Below, in pieces: positions 1 to 6,031 of a DNA stretch of 7,403 nucleotides. This DNA is from CAYMBL01 sp044225155. GTDB taxonomy: Bacteria; Planctomycetota; Phycisphaerae; UBA1845; Fen-1342. The notes beneath the pieces are model-generated. The model saw nothing but the letters and a program-made list of their open reading frames with translations, was not told where the DNA came from and ran no database searches. Position 1 is the first letter of the stretch. Every line of letters begins with the position of its first letter. Location of the stretch: positions 1 to 7,403 of the forward strand of contig JBGAJB010000172.1 in assembly GCA_044225155.1 (NCBI GenBank), read 5' to 3'. The translations under genes and the position numbers were made by a program.

Positions 1-327
1 CCCGACCCCATTCGGCTTGGCGGGATCGGCAACGTCCTGGCCTCCGAGATCGAACGCACCTGCGGCCTGGAGACGCGCTGCACCGTGCTTGGCCACGTCC
101 AGCGCGGCGGCACCCCGGTCGCCTTCGACCGCGTGCTGGCCACCGCCTTTGGCCACAAGGCCATCCAAATGGTCGCGATGCGGGAGTGGAATCACATTGC
201 CGTCATGAAGGACGGCAAGACCGACATGGTGCCCATCAGCGCCGTCGCGAACAAGCAGCGCACGATCGAAATGGATGACCCCCTGATCGGCATGGCCCGC
301 GCCTTGGGCGTCTGCCTCGGCGACTAA
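1..327 (+). CDS. pfkA: 6-phosphofructokinase, C-terminal part (5' end outside window)
   Basis: This is the C-terminal 108 residues of a 6-phosphofructokinase, the cytoplasmic glycolytic enzyme that phosphorylates fructose 6-phosphate. The reading frame is open from base 1, so the start and the nucleotide-binding half lie to the left. Visible residues 24-37 (ETRCTVLGHVQRGG) are the fructose-6-phosphate binding segment of the PfkA family. Its Arg26, His32 and Arg35 correspond to E. coli Arg243, His249 and Arg252. The following FDRVLAT (residues 43-49) is also typical. The wording resembles the so-called mixed-substrate bacterial PFK group, but the residues that decide ATP versus pyrophosphate use are not in the window, so the phosphoryl donor is undecided. 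The gene converges on der, with 54 bases between the two stop codons. That gap holds a 10-base palindrome (339-348) but no clear terminator hairpin. Confidence 0.93.
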   Translation, partial: PDPIRLGGIGNVLASEIERTCGLETRCTVLGHVQRGGTPVAFDRVLATAFGHKAIQMVAMREWNHIAVMKDGKTDMVPISAVANKQRTIEMDDPLIGMARALGVCLGD

Positions 328-381
328 CGTGTCCCTCGGCAGCGCTGCGGTCGCTGTCTCCTCGCCTTGTCTCTCGGACGT

Positions 382-1734
382 CTACTTGGCTCTGGCGCGC
401 ACTTCCGCGGTGCGCTCTTCGCGCCCGCCGCGCGGACGGAAGATGAGGCGGATGGGCACCTCTGAAAACGGGAGCGTCGCGCGCATGCGTCCCTCGAGGA
501 AACGGCGATAGTTGTCCGTAATCCGCAGCGGATCATTGCAGAAGCAGACGATCGTCGGCGGGGCATCCGAAATCTGGGTCGCGTAATAGATCTTGATCGA
601 CTTGCCGCCGCGCTGCGGAGTCGGCGGGCGCTCGGCCAGAATCTCGCGCAGCGCTTCGTTCAACTTGGCCGTCGGCACGCGCGTGTGAGACTGTTTGTGC
701 AGGCTGAGCGCCACGTCCACGGCCGCGTCAACATTCTTTCCGGTATGTCCGGTGATGATGACGATCGGCACGAACGTCATGTGCGGCAGGACTTTCGAGA
801 GGTATTCATCGTACGCCTCGGAGGTCGTCCTGCCCTCCGTCAGATCCCACTTGTTCACCGCGAGCAGCACCGGCTTATGCTCGTCCAGCACCGCCCGCGC
901 CAGGCGCAGATCGACTTCCGAGATCGGGACCGTCGCATCGATCAGCAACATTACGACATCGGCGCGGCGAATGGACTGCAGCGCCCGCGTGTAGGAGTAG
1001 AAATCGATGTCGTCCATGCTACGCTTCTTGCGCACGCCGGCCGTATCGATCGCGACAAACTTCCGGCCATCCTTCTCGAACTGCACGTCCACCGCGTCGC
1101 GCGTCGTTCCGGGCGTCTCGCTGACGATGACGCGCGACTCGCCGGCGAGCGTGTTCACGAGTGTGCTCTTGCCGGCGTTGCGCTTGCCGACGATCGCCAG
1201 CTTCATCACCGGCGGCTCGGGCAGCTCGTCGTCACGGGGCCCCAGCGACTTCAGAATTCGGCCGAGCAGCTCCTCGCGCCCGTAGCCGTGCTCCGCCGAC
1301 ACACAGAGCGGCTCGCCGAAGCCCAGCCGATTGAACTCGGCCGCCTGCGGCGCGAGGCGCGGGGTGTCGGCCTTGTTTGCCACCAGGATCGTTGGGCGAT
1401 CGAGCTTCCGCAGCAACTCGGCGACCCGCTGGTCCAGCGGCGTCACGCCGTCGCGAATGTCGGTGACGAACAGGATCAGGTCGGACCGGGCCAGGGCGTA
1501 GCCGATCTGCTCCTCGACGTGCTCTTCGAGGTGATCGGCATCGACAATTCCCACGCCGCCCGTGTCCACCAATTCGAAATACGTTTCCTCGTGCTCGATG
1601 AGGGTCGTCACCCGGTCCCGCGTGATCCCCGCCCGCGGATCGACGATGCTGATCCGCTCGCGCGCCAACGTATTGAGCAGGGAGCTTTTCCCGACGTTCG
1701 GGCGGCCGACAATAACGACGACAGGCAGTGCCAT
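382..1734 (-). CDS. der: Ribosome biogenesis GTPase Der (EngA)
   Basis: Der is a cytoplasmic tandem GTPase required for maturation of the 50S ribosomal subunit. The 450-residue product has the full family layout. The first G domain has a P-loop GRPNVGKS (10-17), switch Thr38, DTGG (57-60), NKAD (120-123) and SAEHG (146-150). The second has GKRNAGKS (183-190), DTAG (230-233) and NKWD (294-297). A C-terminal KH-like RNA-binding domain spans roughly 350-435. The length is normal for the family. The ATG at 1734 was chosen because the conserved first beta strand begins only a few residues later; the frame stays open for 60 more codons upstream, but that extension is Pro/Arg-rich and unlike Der. 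No Shine-Dalgarno is visible before this ATG. The G5 position of the second domain reads ITGHTGKN (327-334) where a Ser-Ala pair is usual. GKRNAGKS in place of the commoner GRPNVGKS is a form I associate with planctomycete Der proteins. Confidence 0.96.
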   Translation of the reverse strand: MALPVVVIVGRPNVGKSSLLNTLARERISIVDPRAGITRDRVTTLIEHEETYFELVDTGGVGIVDADHLEEHVEEQIGYALARSDLILFVTDIRDGVTPLDQRVAELLRKLDRPTILVANKADTPRLAPQAAEFNRLGFGEPLCVSAEHGYGREELLGRILKSLGPRDDELPEPPVMKLAIVGKRNAGKSTLVNTLAGESRVIVSETPGTTRDAVDVQFEKDGRKFVAIDTAGVRKKRSMDDIDFYSYTRALQSIRRADVVMLLIDATVPISEVDLRLARAVLDEHKPVLLAVNKWDLTEGRTTSEAYDEYLSKVLPHMTFVPIVIITGHTGKNVDAAVDVALSLHKQSHTRVPTAKLNEALREILAERPPTPQRGGKSIKIYYATQISDAPPTIVCFCNDPLRITDNYRRFLEGRMRATLPFSEVPIRLIFRPRGGREERTAEVRARAK

Positions 1735-1948
1735 GGGGGCGATGATAGGTGAAGCGGGGAGGCGGTGCCTCAAAGGGACCGCGAAATCGAGGCCCCAGGA
1801 ACGGTTCTCTTGGTCACCCGCGGAGTTCAAGCGCGGGGGCCGGGGCGGCGGAGCAGAACAGTCACAACTCGCTTGCCCGACGGCAGTTAAGCGGCCGGAT
1901 GGCTCGAGAACCATCTTGGCCGGCTCAAGCCGAAAAGCAGGCGCAGAT

Positions 1949-1977
1949 TTGACCTGCCCCCTAATCGCCGATATTAT
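1949..1977 (+). promoter_or_regulatory. Sigma70-type promoter for the prepilin-like gene
   Basis: TTGACC (1949-1954) and TATTAT (1972-1977) are separated by exactly 17 bases. Each hexamer matches the housekeeping consensus at five of six positions. Transcription would begin near 1984, giving a leader of about 100 bases before the ATG at 2083. The element lies in the only AT-rich patch between der and the prepilin-like gene. The call rests on sequence match alone. Confidence 0.65.
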
Positions 1978-2082
1978 TAGAGGTTGATAGATTGTCTATT
2001 CGGTCATGTCGCGCCACGGGAGCTGCAGCCGAATGGGCCGCGGTCAGCGGCGAAAACGAAATTTTCTTGGGGGAAACGCCCT

Positions 2083-3078
2083 ATGCGCAAGACACTGGGT
2101 CGCGCGTTTACTCTGATTGAGTTGCTGGTCGTAGTTGCGATCATTGCTCTGCTGATGTCGATTCTGCTCCCAACTCTCACCCGCGCCCGCGAGCAGGCGC
2201 GAACGGCAAAGTGTCTGGCAAATATGCGACAGGTCACGCAAGCCGGACTCACCTATGTCGGTCAAGAGAAGGATATCGTTTTTACTTGGCCGCAGAATTA
2301 CCGAGTCGGAACCGAAACCACGACCCGCGGTTTCAGCTTCTATACAGAGTTCATTTGGGGGGGTGGAGTACCCAGCGTAAAGAACGGGGATTGGGATGAT
2401 ACACAAGGTGATAGTCCTGCATCTCCGATAGGCTCGGGCTCTGACACGTACTGGTACACACCGAAAGAGCGCCCGATGAACAATTATCTTGTGCCTGGGG
2501 TCAGCTTCGATGATCAGCGTCGTCGCCCCGACAATACGTTCCGCAATAGCCGTCCCATGGATCTTCCGGACGTATATAAGTGCCCCTCCGATTCAACGGC
2601 AGCGGTTCCTAATGCGGGCGCTGTGGACGCGACTCGAGAAACCAATACTGTCACGCGCACCTGGGAGTGGTGGGGGCACAGCTATCCAATCAACTGGTAT
2701 TGGGATTATCTGTACACGACTACCGACGGCGGAATCGTGCCCGACATGAACGGCAATGCAGCACTGCGTACAAAGGGGCGCGGCGCGGACATTCTGCGCC
2801 AGAAGGCCGCGCGCGGCGCCGCCGAGTGGGTTTTCTTCTACGAAAATCTTATGAACTATTCGCTAGAGTCCGCGAAACCCCGCGGCTACACGAATTCAGA
2901 CGCGAAGTCGGTTCCCGGGTGGCACCGGCTGCCCAACTACCATGTGGCCGCGTTTTTCGACGGACACGCAGCGTACCGCCAGTTCGATACGCGTTATATC
3001 GACGGCCCCGGTTGGACAACGTTCCCGAACCGTCCCTGGACCGGCTCTCCCCGTTACGCCGCGTATGAGAACAACTAG
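2083..3078 (+). CDS. Type IV prepilin-like secreted protein (N-methylation motif, H-X-DG type)
   Basis: The 331-residue product begins with a class III (type IV pilin) signal: a short basic leader (MRKTLGRA), then FTLIELL starting at Phe9, with the key Glu at mature position 5 (Glu13) and a hydrophobic helix to about residue 29. Prepilin peptidase would cut after Ala8; the usual residue there is Gly. After the helix come RAREQARTAKCLANMRQ-like residues (34-50) and a soluble domain rich in Trp and Tyr, with YKCPSD at 165-170. Near the C-terminus, His281 followed by Asp293-Gly294-His295 resembles the prepilin processing-associated H-X9-DG motif found in very many planctomycete paralogues, here with eleven intervening residues. 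The ATG at 2083 was chosen because it places the basic leader directly before the motif; a G-rich GGGGGAAA lies just upstream. The gene stands alone with its own promoter and terminator. Its role in a pseudopilus, surface layer or other export structure is unknown. Confidence 0.85.
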   Translation: MRKTLGRAFTLIELLVVVAIIALLMSILLPTLTRAREQARTAKCLANMRQVTQAGLTYVGQEKDIVFTWPQNYRVGTETTTRGFSFYTEFIWGGGVPSVKNGDWDDTQGDSPASPIGSGSDTYWYTPKERPMNNYLVPGVSFDDQRRRPDNTFRNSRPMDLPDVYKCPSDSTAAVPNAGAVDATRETNTVTRTWEWWGHSYPINWYWDYLYTTTDGGIVPDMNGNAALRTKGRGADILRQKAARGAAEWVFFYENLMNYSLESAKPRGYTNSDAKSVPGWHRLPNYHVAAFFDGHAAYRQFDTRYIDGPGWTTFPNRPWTGSPRYAAYENN

Positions 3079-3123
3079 ATTTCCGGCGCCTCAAGTTTCG
3101 GCGCGACATACCTAGAGTGACGT

Positions 3124-3151
3124 GCGGGCCGGTTCTCAGTAACCGGCCCGC
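3124..3151 (+). terminator. Intrinsic-type terminator hairpin after the prepilin-like gene
   Basis: A perfect 11-bp inverted repeat (GCGGGCCGGTT, loop CTCAGT, AACCGGCCCGC) begins 45 bases after the prepilin-like stop codon. The stem is very GC-rich. Only a weak T-run (GTTTCT at 3155-3160) follows, so termination is inferred mainly from position and stem strength. Confidence 0.7.
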
Positions 3152-3208
3152 GTCGTTTCTCCGGACAAGAGCGACCCACGTGGAGATGGTTCACCGCGCC
3201 GTCTGCCC

Positions 3209-3239
3209 ATCGATTGGATCATGATCGATTGGGATCATG
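3209..3239. repeat. Imperfect 15/16-base tandem duplication
   Basis: Two directly abutting copies are present: ATCGATTGGATCATG (3209-3223) and ATCGATTGGGATCATG (3224-3239). They differ only by one extra G in the second copy. Each unit contains ATCGAT and GATCATG. It lies in the gene-free region, and no function is evident. Confidence 0.8.
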
Positions 3240-3352
3240 GGCTAGGGGCTCCCAGTCGGCAGAAAAAAGGCCGCCGCGCTCATCGCATTTGGGGGGAAAC
3301 GGCGACGAGACGCGGCAGCCAAAGGGAACACACGCACGACAGGGTTCACCAC

Positions 3353-3407
3353 GGCCGGTCGAATGCGGGGGGCGGCAATCCCGGCCGCCCGACATCATCT
3401 ACCGGCC
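3353..3407. repeat. Nested inverted repeat, possible terminator of the VCBS gene
   Basis: An outer pair, GGCCGGT (3353-3359) and ACCGGCC (3401-3407), encloses an inner pair, GGGCGGC (3370-3376) and GCCGCCC (3384-3390), with a 7-base apical loop. The two stems are separated by a symmetric internal loop of 10 bases on each side. It lies about 100 bases beyond the stop codon of the minus-strand VCBS gene, so it could close that transcript, but no T-run follows on that strand. GC-rich seven-base pairs also arise by chance in DNA of this composition. Confidence 0.35.
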
Positions 3408-3506
3408 AATTTCCTCCCAATCCGCCTGAAGCCGATGCGAACCGAACGCGAGACCGTCAGCCGGCGCGGATTTCGGCCGTTTCGCATGCGCGCCCGGCCC
3501 AAGCTC

Positions 3507-4946
3507 TCAATCCGGCTCGCGGATCGTGATGTACTGATCCGCCGGCACATTCCGTAGAAAGCTCTTCTTCCCCGACGGCCAGCGCACCTTTACCTTGAAT
3601 GCCTGATTCGAGTCGCCCAAACCGAAGTGCGCGATCATCGGGCCGGCCGACATGTAGGACGTCCCGCACTGAATTTCGCGCATCATCTGCGTGCCGCGTG
3701 CGTTGACTTCGACCCGCGCACCGACGCCGTACGAGTTTGAAGTCGTCCCGTGCAGTTGCACGCCGAGCCAATGGTTTCCGTTGCGCGGTGTGACGTTTTC
3801 AAACAGCTCGGCGCGATTGTTGAAGACGAGGACATCGAGGTCGCCGTCGTTGTCATAGTCAAAGCTCACGAGCGATCCGCCGCCCAGCGTCAGCCCGCTA
3901 CCGGCGAAGGCCCGCGTGAAGTGACCTGTCCCATCATTCTCGAAGAGGCCCATGTCGCCGACCATCGCGAGGTCGACGTCGCGATCCAAATCGAAATCGG
4001 AGAATGAAACGCCCCAGCCGATGCTCCCCACGCCGTTACCTGTCGTCCGCACGCCGCGCGCGTTGGCCTCGTCGCTGAAATTGCCGGTCCCGTCGTTCAC
4101 ATAGAGGCAGTGCACGCCAATGTTCGAGGAAAAGATGTCGAAGTCGCCGTCGTTATCGATGTCCCCAATCGTGACACCCATGTCCGCGCCCAGGTTATCC
4201 ACATGCACCAGCCGGCTGACGTCCGTGAACGTCCCATCGCCGTTGCTGCGGGCCTGGTAATCGAGGAAGAAATCGATCGCGTGGTGCAGATCGACGAAGC
4301 CGTCGTTGTTGAAATCGCCAAAAACACAGCCCCAATGCCGCGTATCCATGTTGAGATTGGCGCCGAAACGGGACGTCGAATCGACAAAAACGAATCCGCC
4401 CTCGTTGTGCATCGAGTAGCCGGGCCCGAAGTAGTGCGTAGCGACCACGTCGAGCAGGCCGTCGTTGTCGACGTCCGCGAGCGCCATGCCGCCGATGCGC
4501 GAGTTGTGGCGCGCCAGCGTGCCGGAATGCTCCATCAGCGTGTACGAGCCGCCGTCATTTCGCAGATTGCAGTAGCTCGTGTCGAGATAGGTTCCCCCGT
4601 GGCGATCGACGAGATTGAGGTCGAGGTCGCCGTCATTGTCGAGATCGGCGAAGATCGCCATGCTCGCCTGCGGCGTCCCTTCAGGCAGGACGCTCGAAGT
4701 CATGTCGGTAAACGTTTTGTCGCCGTTGTTGTGGAAGATGCGAACGTCATAGCCGTCGCTGCCGACCAGCACGACATCCAACCAACCGTCGCCGTCATAG
4801 TCGCCGACCGCCGCCGAGCAGTGCCACTGGGCAAGTACCGGGTAATTGAGCCCCGCCGCATCCGTCACATTTTCGAACTGGATCTGACCGCTGGCCGTTG
4901 CAGCGCATAGCGCTACCGCGGACGCCCCCAAACGCGCAAACGACAT
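3507..4946 (-). CDS. Secreted VCBS/FG-GAP repeat protein with C-terminal ASPIC/UnbV domain
   Basis: This 479-residue exported protein is built as a probable seven-bladed beta-propeller. A Sec signal peptide occupies residues 1-20 (hydrophobic ASAVALCAATASG, likely cut before Gln21). Seven calcium-binding-type D-x-D-x-D-G-x-x-D loops follow, starting near residues 48, 100, 157, 210, 261, 316 and 362. The sixth (DFDLDRDVD) lacks the Gly and carries Arg instead. Residues about 391-475 form an ASPIC/UnbV domain (NHWLGVQLHG, GVGARVEV, HFGLG, VRWPSGK), the arrangement seen in CRTAC1-like proteins. The ATG at 4946 was chosen because GGGAGGCGAG sits just upstream and the signal peptide follows at once; the frame is open for 32 more codons upstream but lacks these features. 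No C-terminal sorting tail or dockerin is present, so the protein is probably periplasmic or released. The ligand or partner is unknown. The gene is monocistronic as far as visible. Confidence 0.88.
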   Translation of the reverse strand: MSFARLGASAVALCAATASGQIQFENVTDAAGLNYPVLAQWHCSAAVGDYDGDGWLDVVLVGSDGYDVRIFHNNGDKTFTDMTSSVLPEGTPQASMAIFADLDNDGDLDLNLVDRHGGTYLDTSYCNLRNDGGSYTLMEHSGTLARHNSRIGGMALADVDNDGLLDVVATHYFGPGYSMHNEGGFVFVDSTSRFGANLNMDTRHWGCVFGDFNNDGFVDLHHAIDFFLDYQARSNGDGTFTDVSRLVHVDNLGADMGVTIGDIDNDGDFDIFSSNIGVHCLYVNDGTGNFSDEANARGVRTTGNGVGSIGWGVSFSDFDLDRDVDLAMVGDMGLFENDGTGHFTRAFAGSGLTLGGGSLVSFDYDNDGDLDVLVFNNRAELFENVTPRNGNHWLGVQLHGTTSNSYGVGARVEVNARGTQMMREIQCGTSYMSAGPMIAHFGLGDSNQAFKVKVRWPSGKKSFLRNVPADQYITIREPD

Positions 4947-5069
4947 GTTGCTCGCCTCCCGGCCGTCGGGTGCGAAAAAGAAATGACCGGCGCAAAATCT
5001 GAGCGAAGTGAAACCGCCCGGTGATGCGCAAGCAGCCGCCAACGACGGCCAAAAACTACTTTTGCTCCC

Positions 5070-5098
5070 ACGGACACGTGAGAAATGACCGTGTCCGT
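5070..5098. repeat. 9-bp inverted repeat upstream of the VCBS gene
   Basis: ACGGACACG (5070-5078) and CGTGTCCGT (5090-5098) are perfect inverted copies separated by 11 bases, for a 20-base centre-to-centre spacing. The element lies 124 bases upstream of the VCBS start codon and about 200 bases beyond the rph stop codon. The roughly two-turn spacing would suit a dimeric regulator, but the same sequence could fold as an RNA hairpin. The role is undetermined. Confidence 0.55.
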
Positions 5099-5266
5099 CC
5101 CTGTCAGACTTGGGATTACGCTCCCGTTTGCTACGTTAGCTCTGGCCGCTCGGGGAATCAAGCGCATCTGCCCGAGCCTGCGGATTTCTTCCAGGAATCA
5201 AGGCTTGGCATGATCTTACTTAAGCAGATGTCGCCTCTCTTGATACGAAGCATTACGGAAATGAAA

Positions 5267-5295
5267 GGAACAGCCGTCGGGTCAGGGATTGTTCC
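5267..5295 (-). terminator. Weak candidate terminator of rph
   Basis: On the minus strand, GGAACA and TGTTCC form a 6-bp stem starting 7 bases beyond the rph stop codon, with a 17-base loop, followed by TTTCATTTCC. The stem is short and the loop long, so this is only a candidate. Confidence 0.25.
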
Positions 5296-5301
5296 GAAAG
5301 C

Positions 5302-6006
5302 TTACGCCTGCAACGCGGACCGCTGTAGCTCGAACAGTTGCCGCAGCGCCCCTCGGCCGGCCGAGAGCATGCCTTCCAGCTGCGCATCCGAATAGGTGCA
5401 TCGCTCGCCCGTCGCCTGGACCTCGATCCACTCGCCGCGATCGGTCTGCACGAGATTGCAGTCCACGTCGGCGGCCGAGTCTTCGGAGTAATCGAGATCG
5501 ACCATGACCTCGCCGCGCACGACCCCCACGCTGATCGCCGCGACGGCGGCCGTCAGCACATCCGCCTGCCAGAAGCTGCGCTGCGCGCCGCTTGCGACGG
5601 CGTCGCGCAGTGCGACGTAGGCGCCGGTGATCGAGGCCGTCCGCGTTCCGCCGTCGGCCTGTAGCACATCGCAATCCAGATAGATCGTATGCTGACCCAG
5701 GCGGGCCATGTCGATCACGGCCCGCAGGCTGCGCCCGATCAGGCGCTGAATCTCCTGCGTCCGTCCGTCGGTGCGCCGCCGTTCGCGCCGCTGTGGCGTC
5801 GCGCCCGGCAACATGTCGTACTCCGCGGTGACCCAACCCGCGCCGCTCGACTCGCGCCACTCCGGCACGCCCGGAACAATGCTCGCCGTGCATAGCACGT
5901 GCGTTTGGCCGGCCCGTACGAGCACGCTGCCGGCGGCCGTTTTTGTGAAGCCGCGGACAAATTCCAAGGGGCGGAGCTCGTCATTGCGTCGTCGATCATT
6001 GCGCAT
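5302..6006 (-). CDS. rph: Ribonuclease PH (tRNA 3'-end phosphorolytic exoribonuclease)
   Basis: RNase PH trims the 3' ends of tRNA precursors using inorganic phosphate, releasing nucleoside diphosphates. It works in the cytoplasm as a ring of dimers. The 234-residue product is full length for the family. Diagnostic segments are the Arg-rich ERRRTDGRTQEIQRLIGR region (75-92), DCDVLQADGGTRTASITGA (111-129), whose Gly-Thr-Arg (120-122) binds phosphate, and DLDYSEDSAADVD (170-182), with the acidic residues placed for catalysis and metal binding. The ATG at 6006 was chosen because the family's R.D.LRP start (MRNDRRRNDELRPLEF) begins exactly there; the frame stays open for 83 more codons upstream, but that part is Pro/Ser-rich and overlaps the divergent gene. 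No Shine-Dalgarno is obvious. The gene is head to head with the acidic-protein gene. The rdgB/HAM1 pyrophosphatase gene that often follows rph is absent. Confidence 0.96.
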   Translation of the reverse strand: MRNDRRRNDELRPLEFVRGFTKTAAGSVLVRAGQTHVLCTASIVPGVPEWRESSGAGWVTAEYDMLPGATPQRRERRRTDGRTQEIQRLIGRSLRAVIDMARLGQHTIYLDCDVLQADGGTRTASITGAYVALRDAVASGAQRSFWQADVLTAAVAAISVGVVRGEVMVDLDYSEDSAADVDCNLVQTDRGEWIEVQATGERCTYSDAQLEGMLSAGRGALRQLFELQRSALQA

Positions 6007-6031
6007 GGCCGCATTCTGTGGTGCGTGAGCA

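Larger units (their letters stand above)
3152..3506. other. Gene-free stretch between the prepilin-like gene and the VCBS gene
   Basis: I see no convincing gene here. The short open frames are rich in Arg, Gly and Pro, lack Shine-Dalgarno sequences and look like nothing known. The stretch holds an imperfect tandem duplication (3209-3239) and a nested inverted repeat (3353-3407), listed separately. The minus-strand VCBS gene ends at its right edge, so part of it is probably that gene's 3' untranslated region. Confidence 0.5.
4947..5301. other. Gene-free stretch between the VCBS gene and rph
   Basis: No plausible gene is seen. This interval must contain the rph 3' end and the VCBS gene promoter, both on the minus strand. 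It holds the VCBS Shine-Dalgarno (immediately right of 4946), a 9-bp inverted repeat at 5070-5098, and a weak 6-bp stem (GGAACA 5267-5272 with TGTTCC 5290-5295) just past the rph stop, followed on the minus strand by a T-rich run. I could not find a convincing -35/-10 pair. Confidence 0.5.

Noticed and set aside
339..348. GCAGCGCTGC palindrome between pfkA and der as a bidirectional terminator
   Set aside because: It has no loop and no T-run on either side, so it cannot form a useful hairpin as it stands.
685..1752. Long plus-strand open frame of 355 codons opposite der
   Set aside because: It is the antisense shadow of the der codons: rich in Arg, His and Asp with no recognisable domain, while the minus strand encodes a full Der protein.
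1735..1914. 60-residue N-terminal extension of Der
   Set aside because: Its composition is unlike Der, and the conserved first beta strand starts right after the ATG at 1734.
3221..3529. Open frame of 102 codons in the gene-free stretch
   Set aside because: The Arg/Gly/Pro/His-rich product has no hydrophobic or conserved segments and no Shine-Dalgarno, and it runs into the 3' end of the VCBS gene on the other strand.
4110..4910. Plus-strand open frame of 266 codons opposite the VCBS gene
   Set aside because: It is a shadow of the repeated Asp-rich loops, giving repetitive Val/Ile/Asp/Glu text. No Shine-Dalgarno is seen, and the minus strand carries clear FG-GAP and ASPIC motifs.
3507..4946. 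Planctomycete dockerin or C-terminal sorting signal on the VCBS protein
   Set aside because: The protein ends directly after the ASPIC/UnbV domain, with no hydrophobic tail, dockerin-type repeat or Arg-rich anchor. The Asp-rich loops are propeller loops.
5021..5395. Plus-strand open frame of 124 codons spanning the rph-VCBS gap
   Set aside because: It overlaps the 3' end of rph and has no Shine-Dalgarno or family likeness; it is better explained as intergenic sequence plus shadow.
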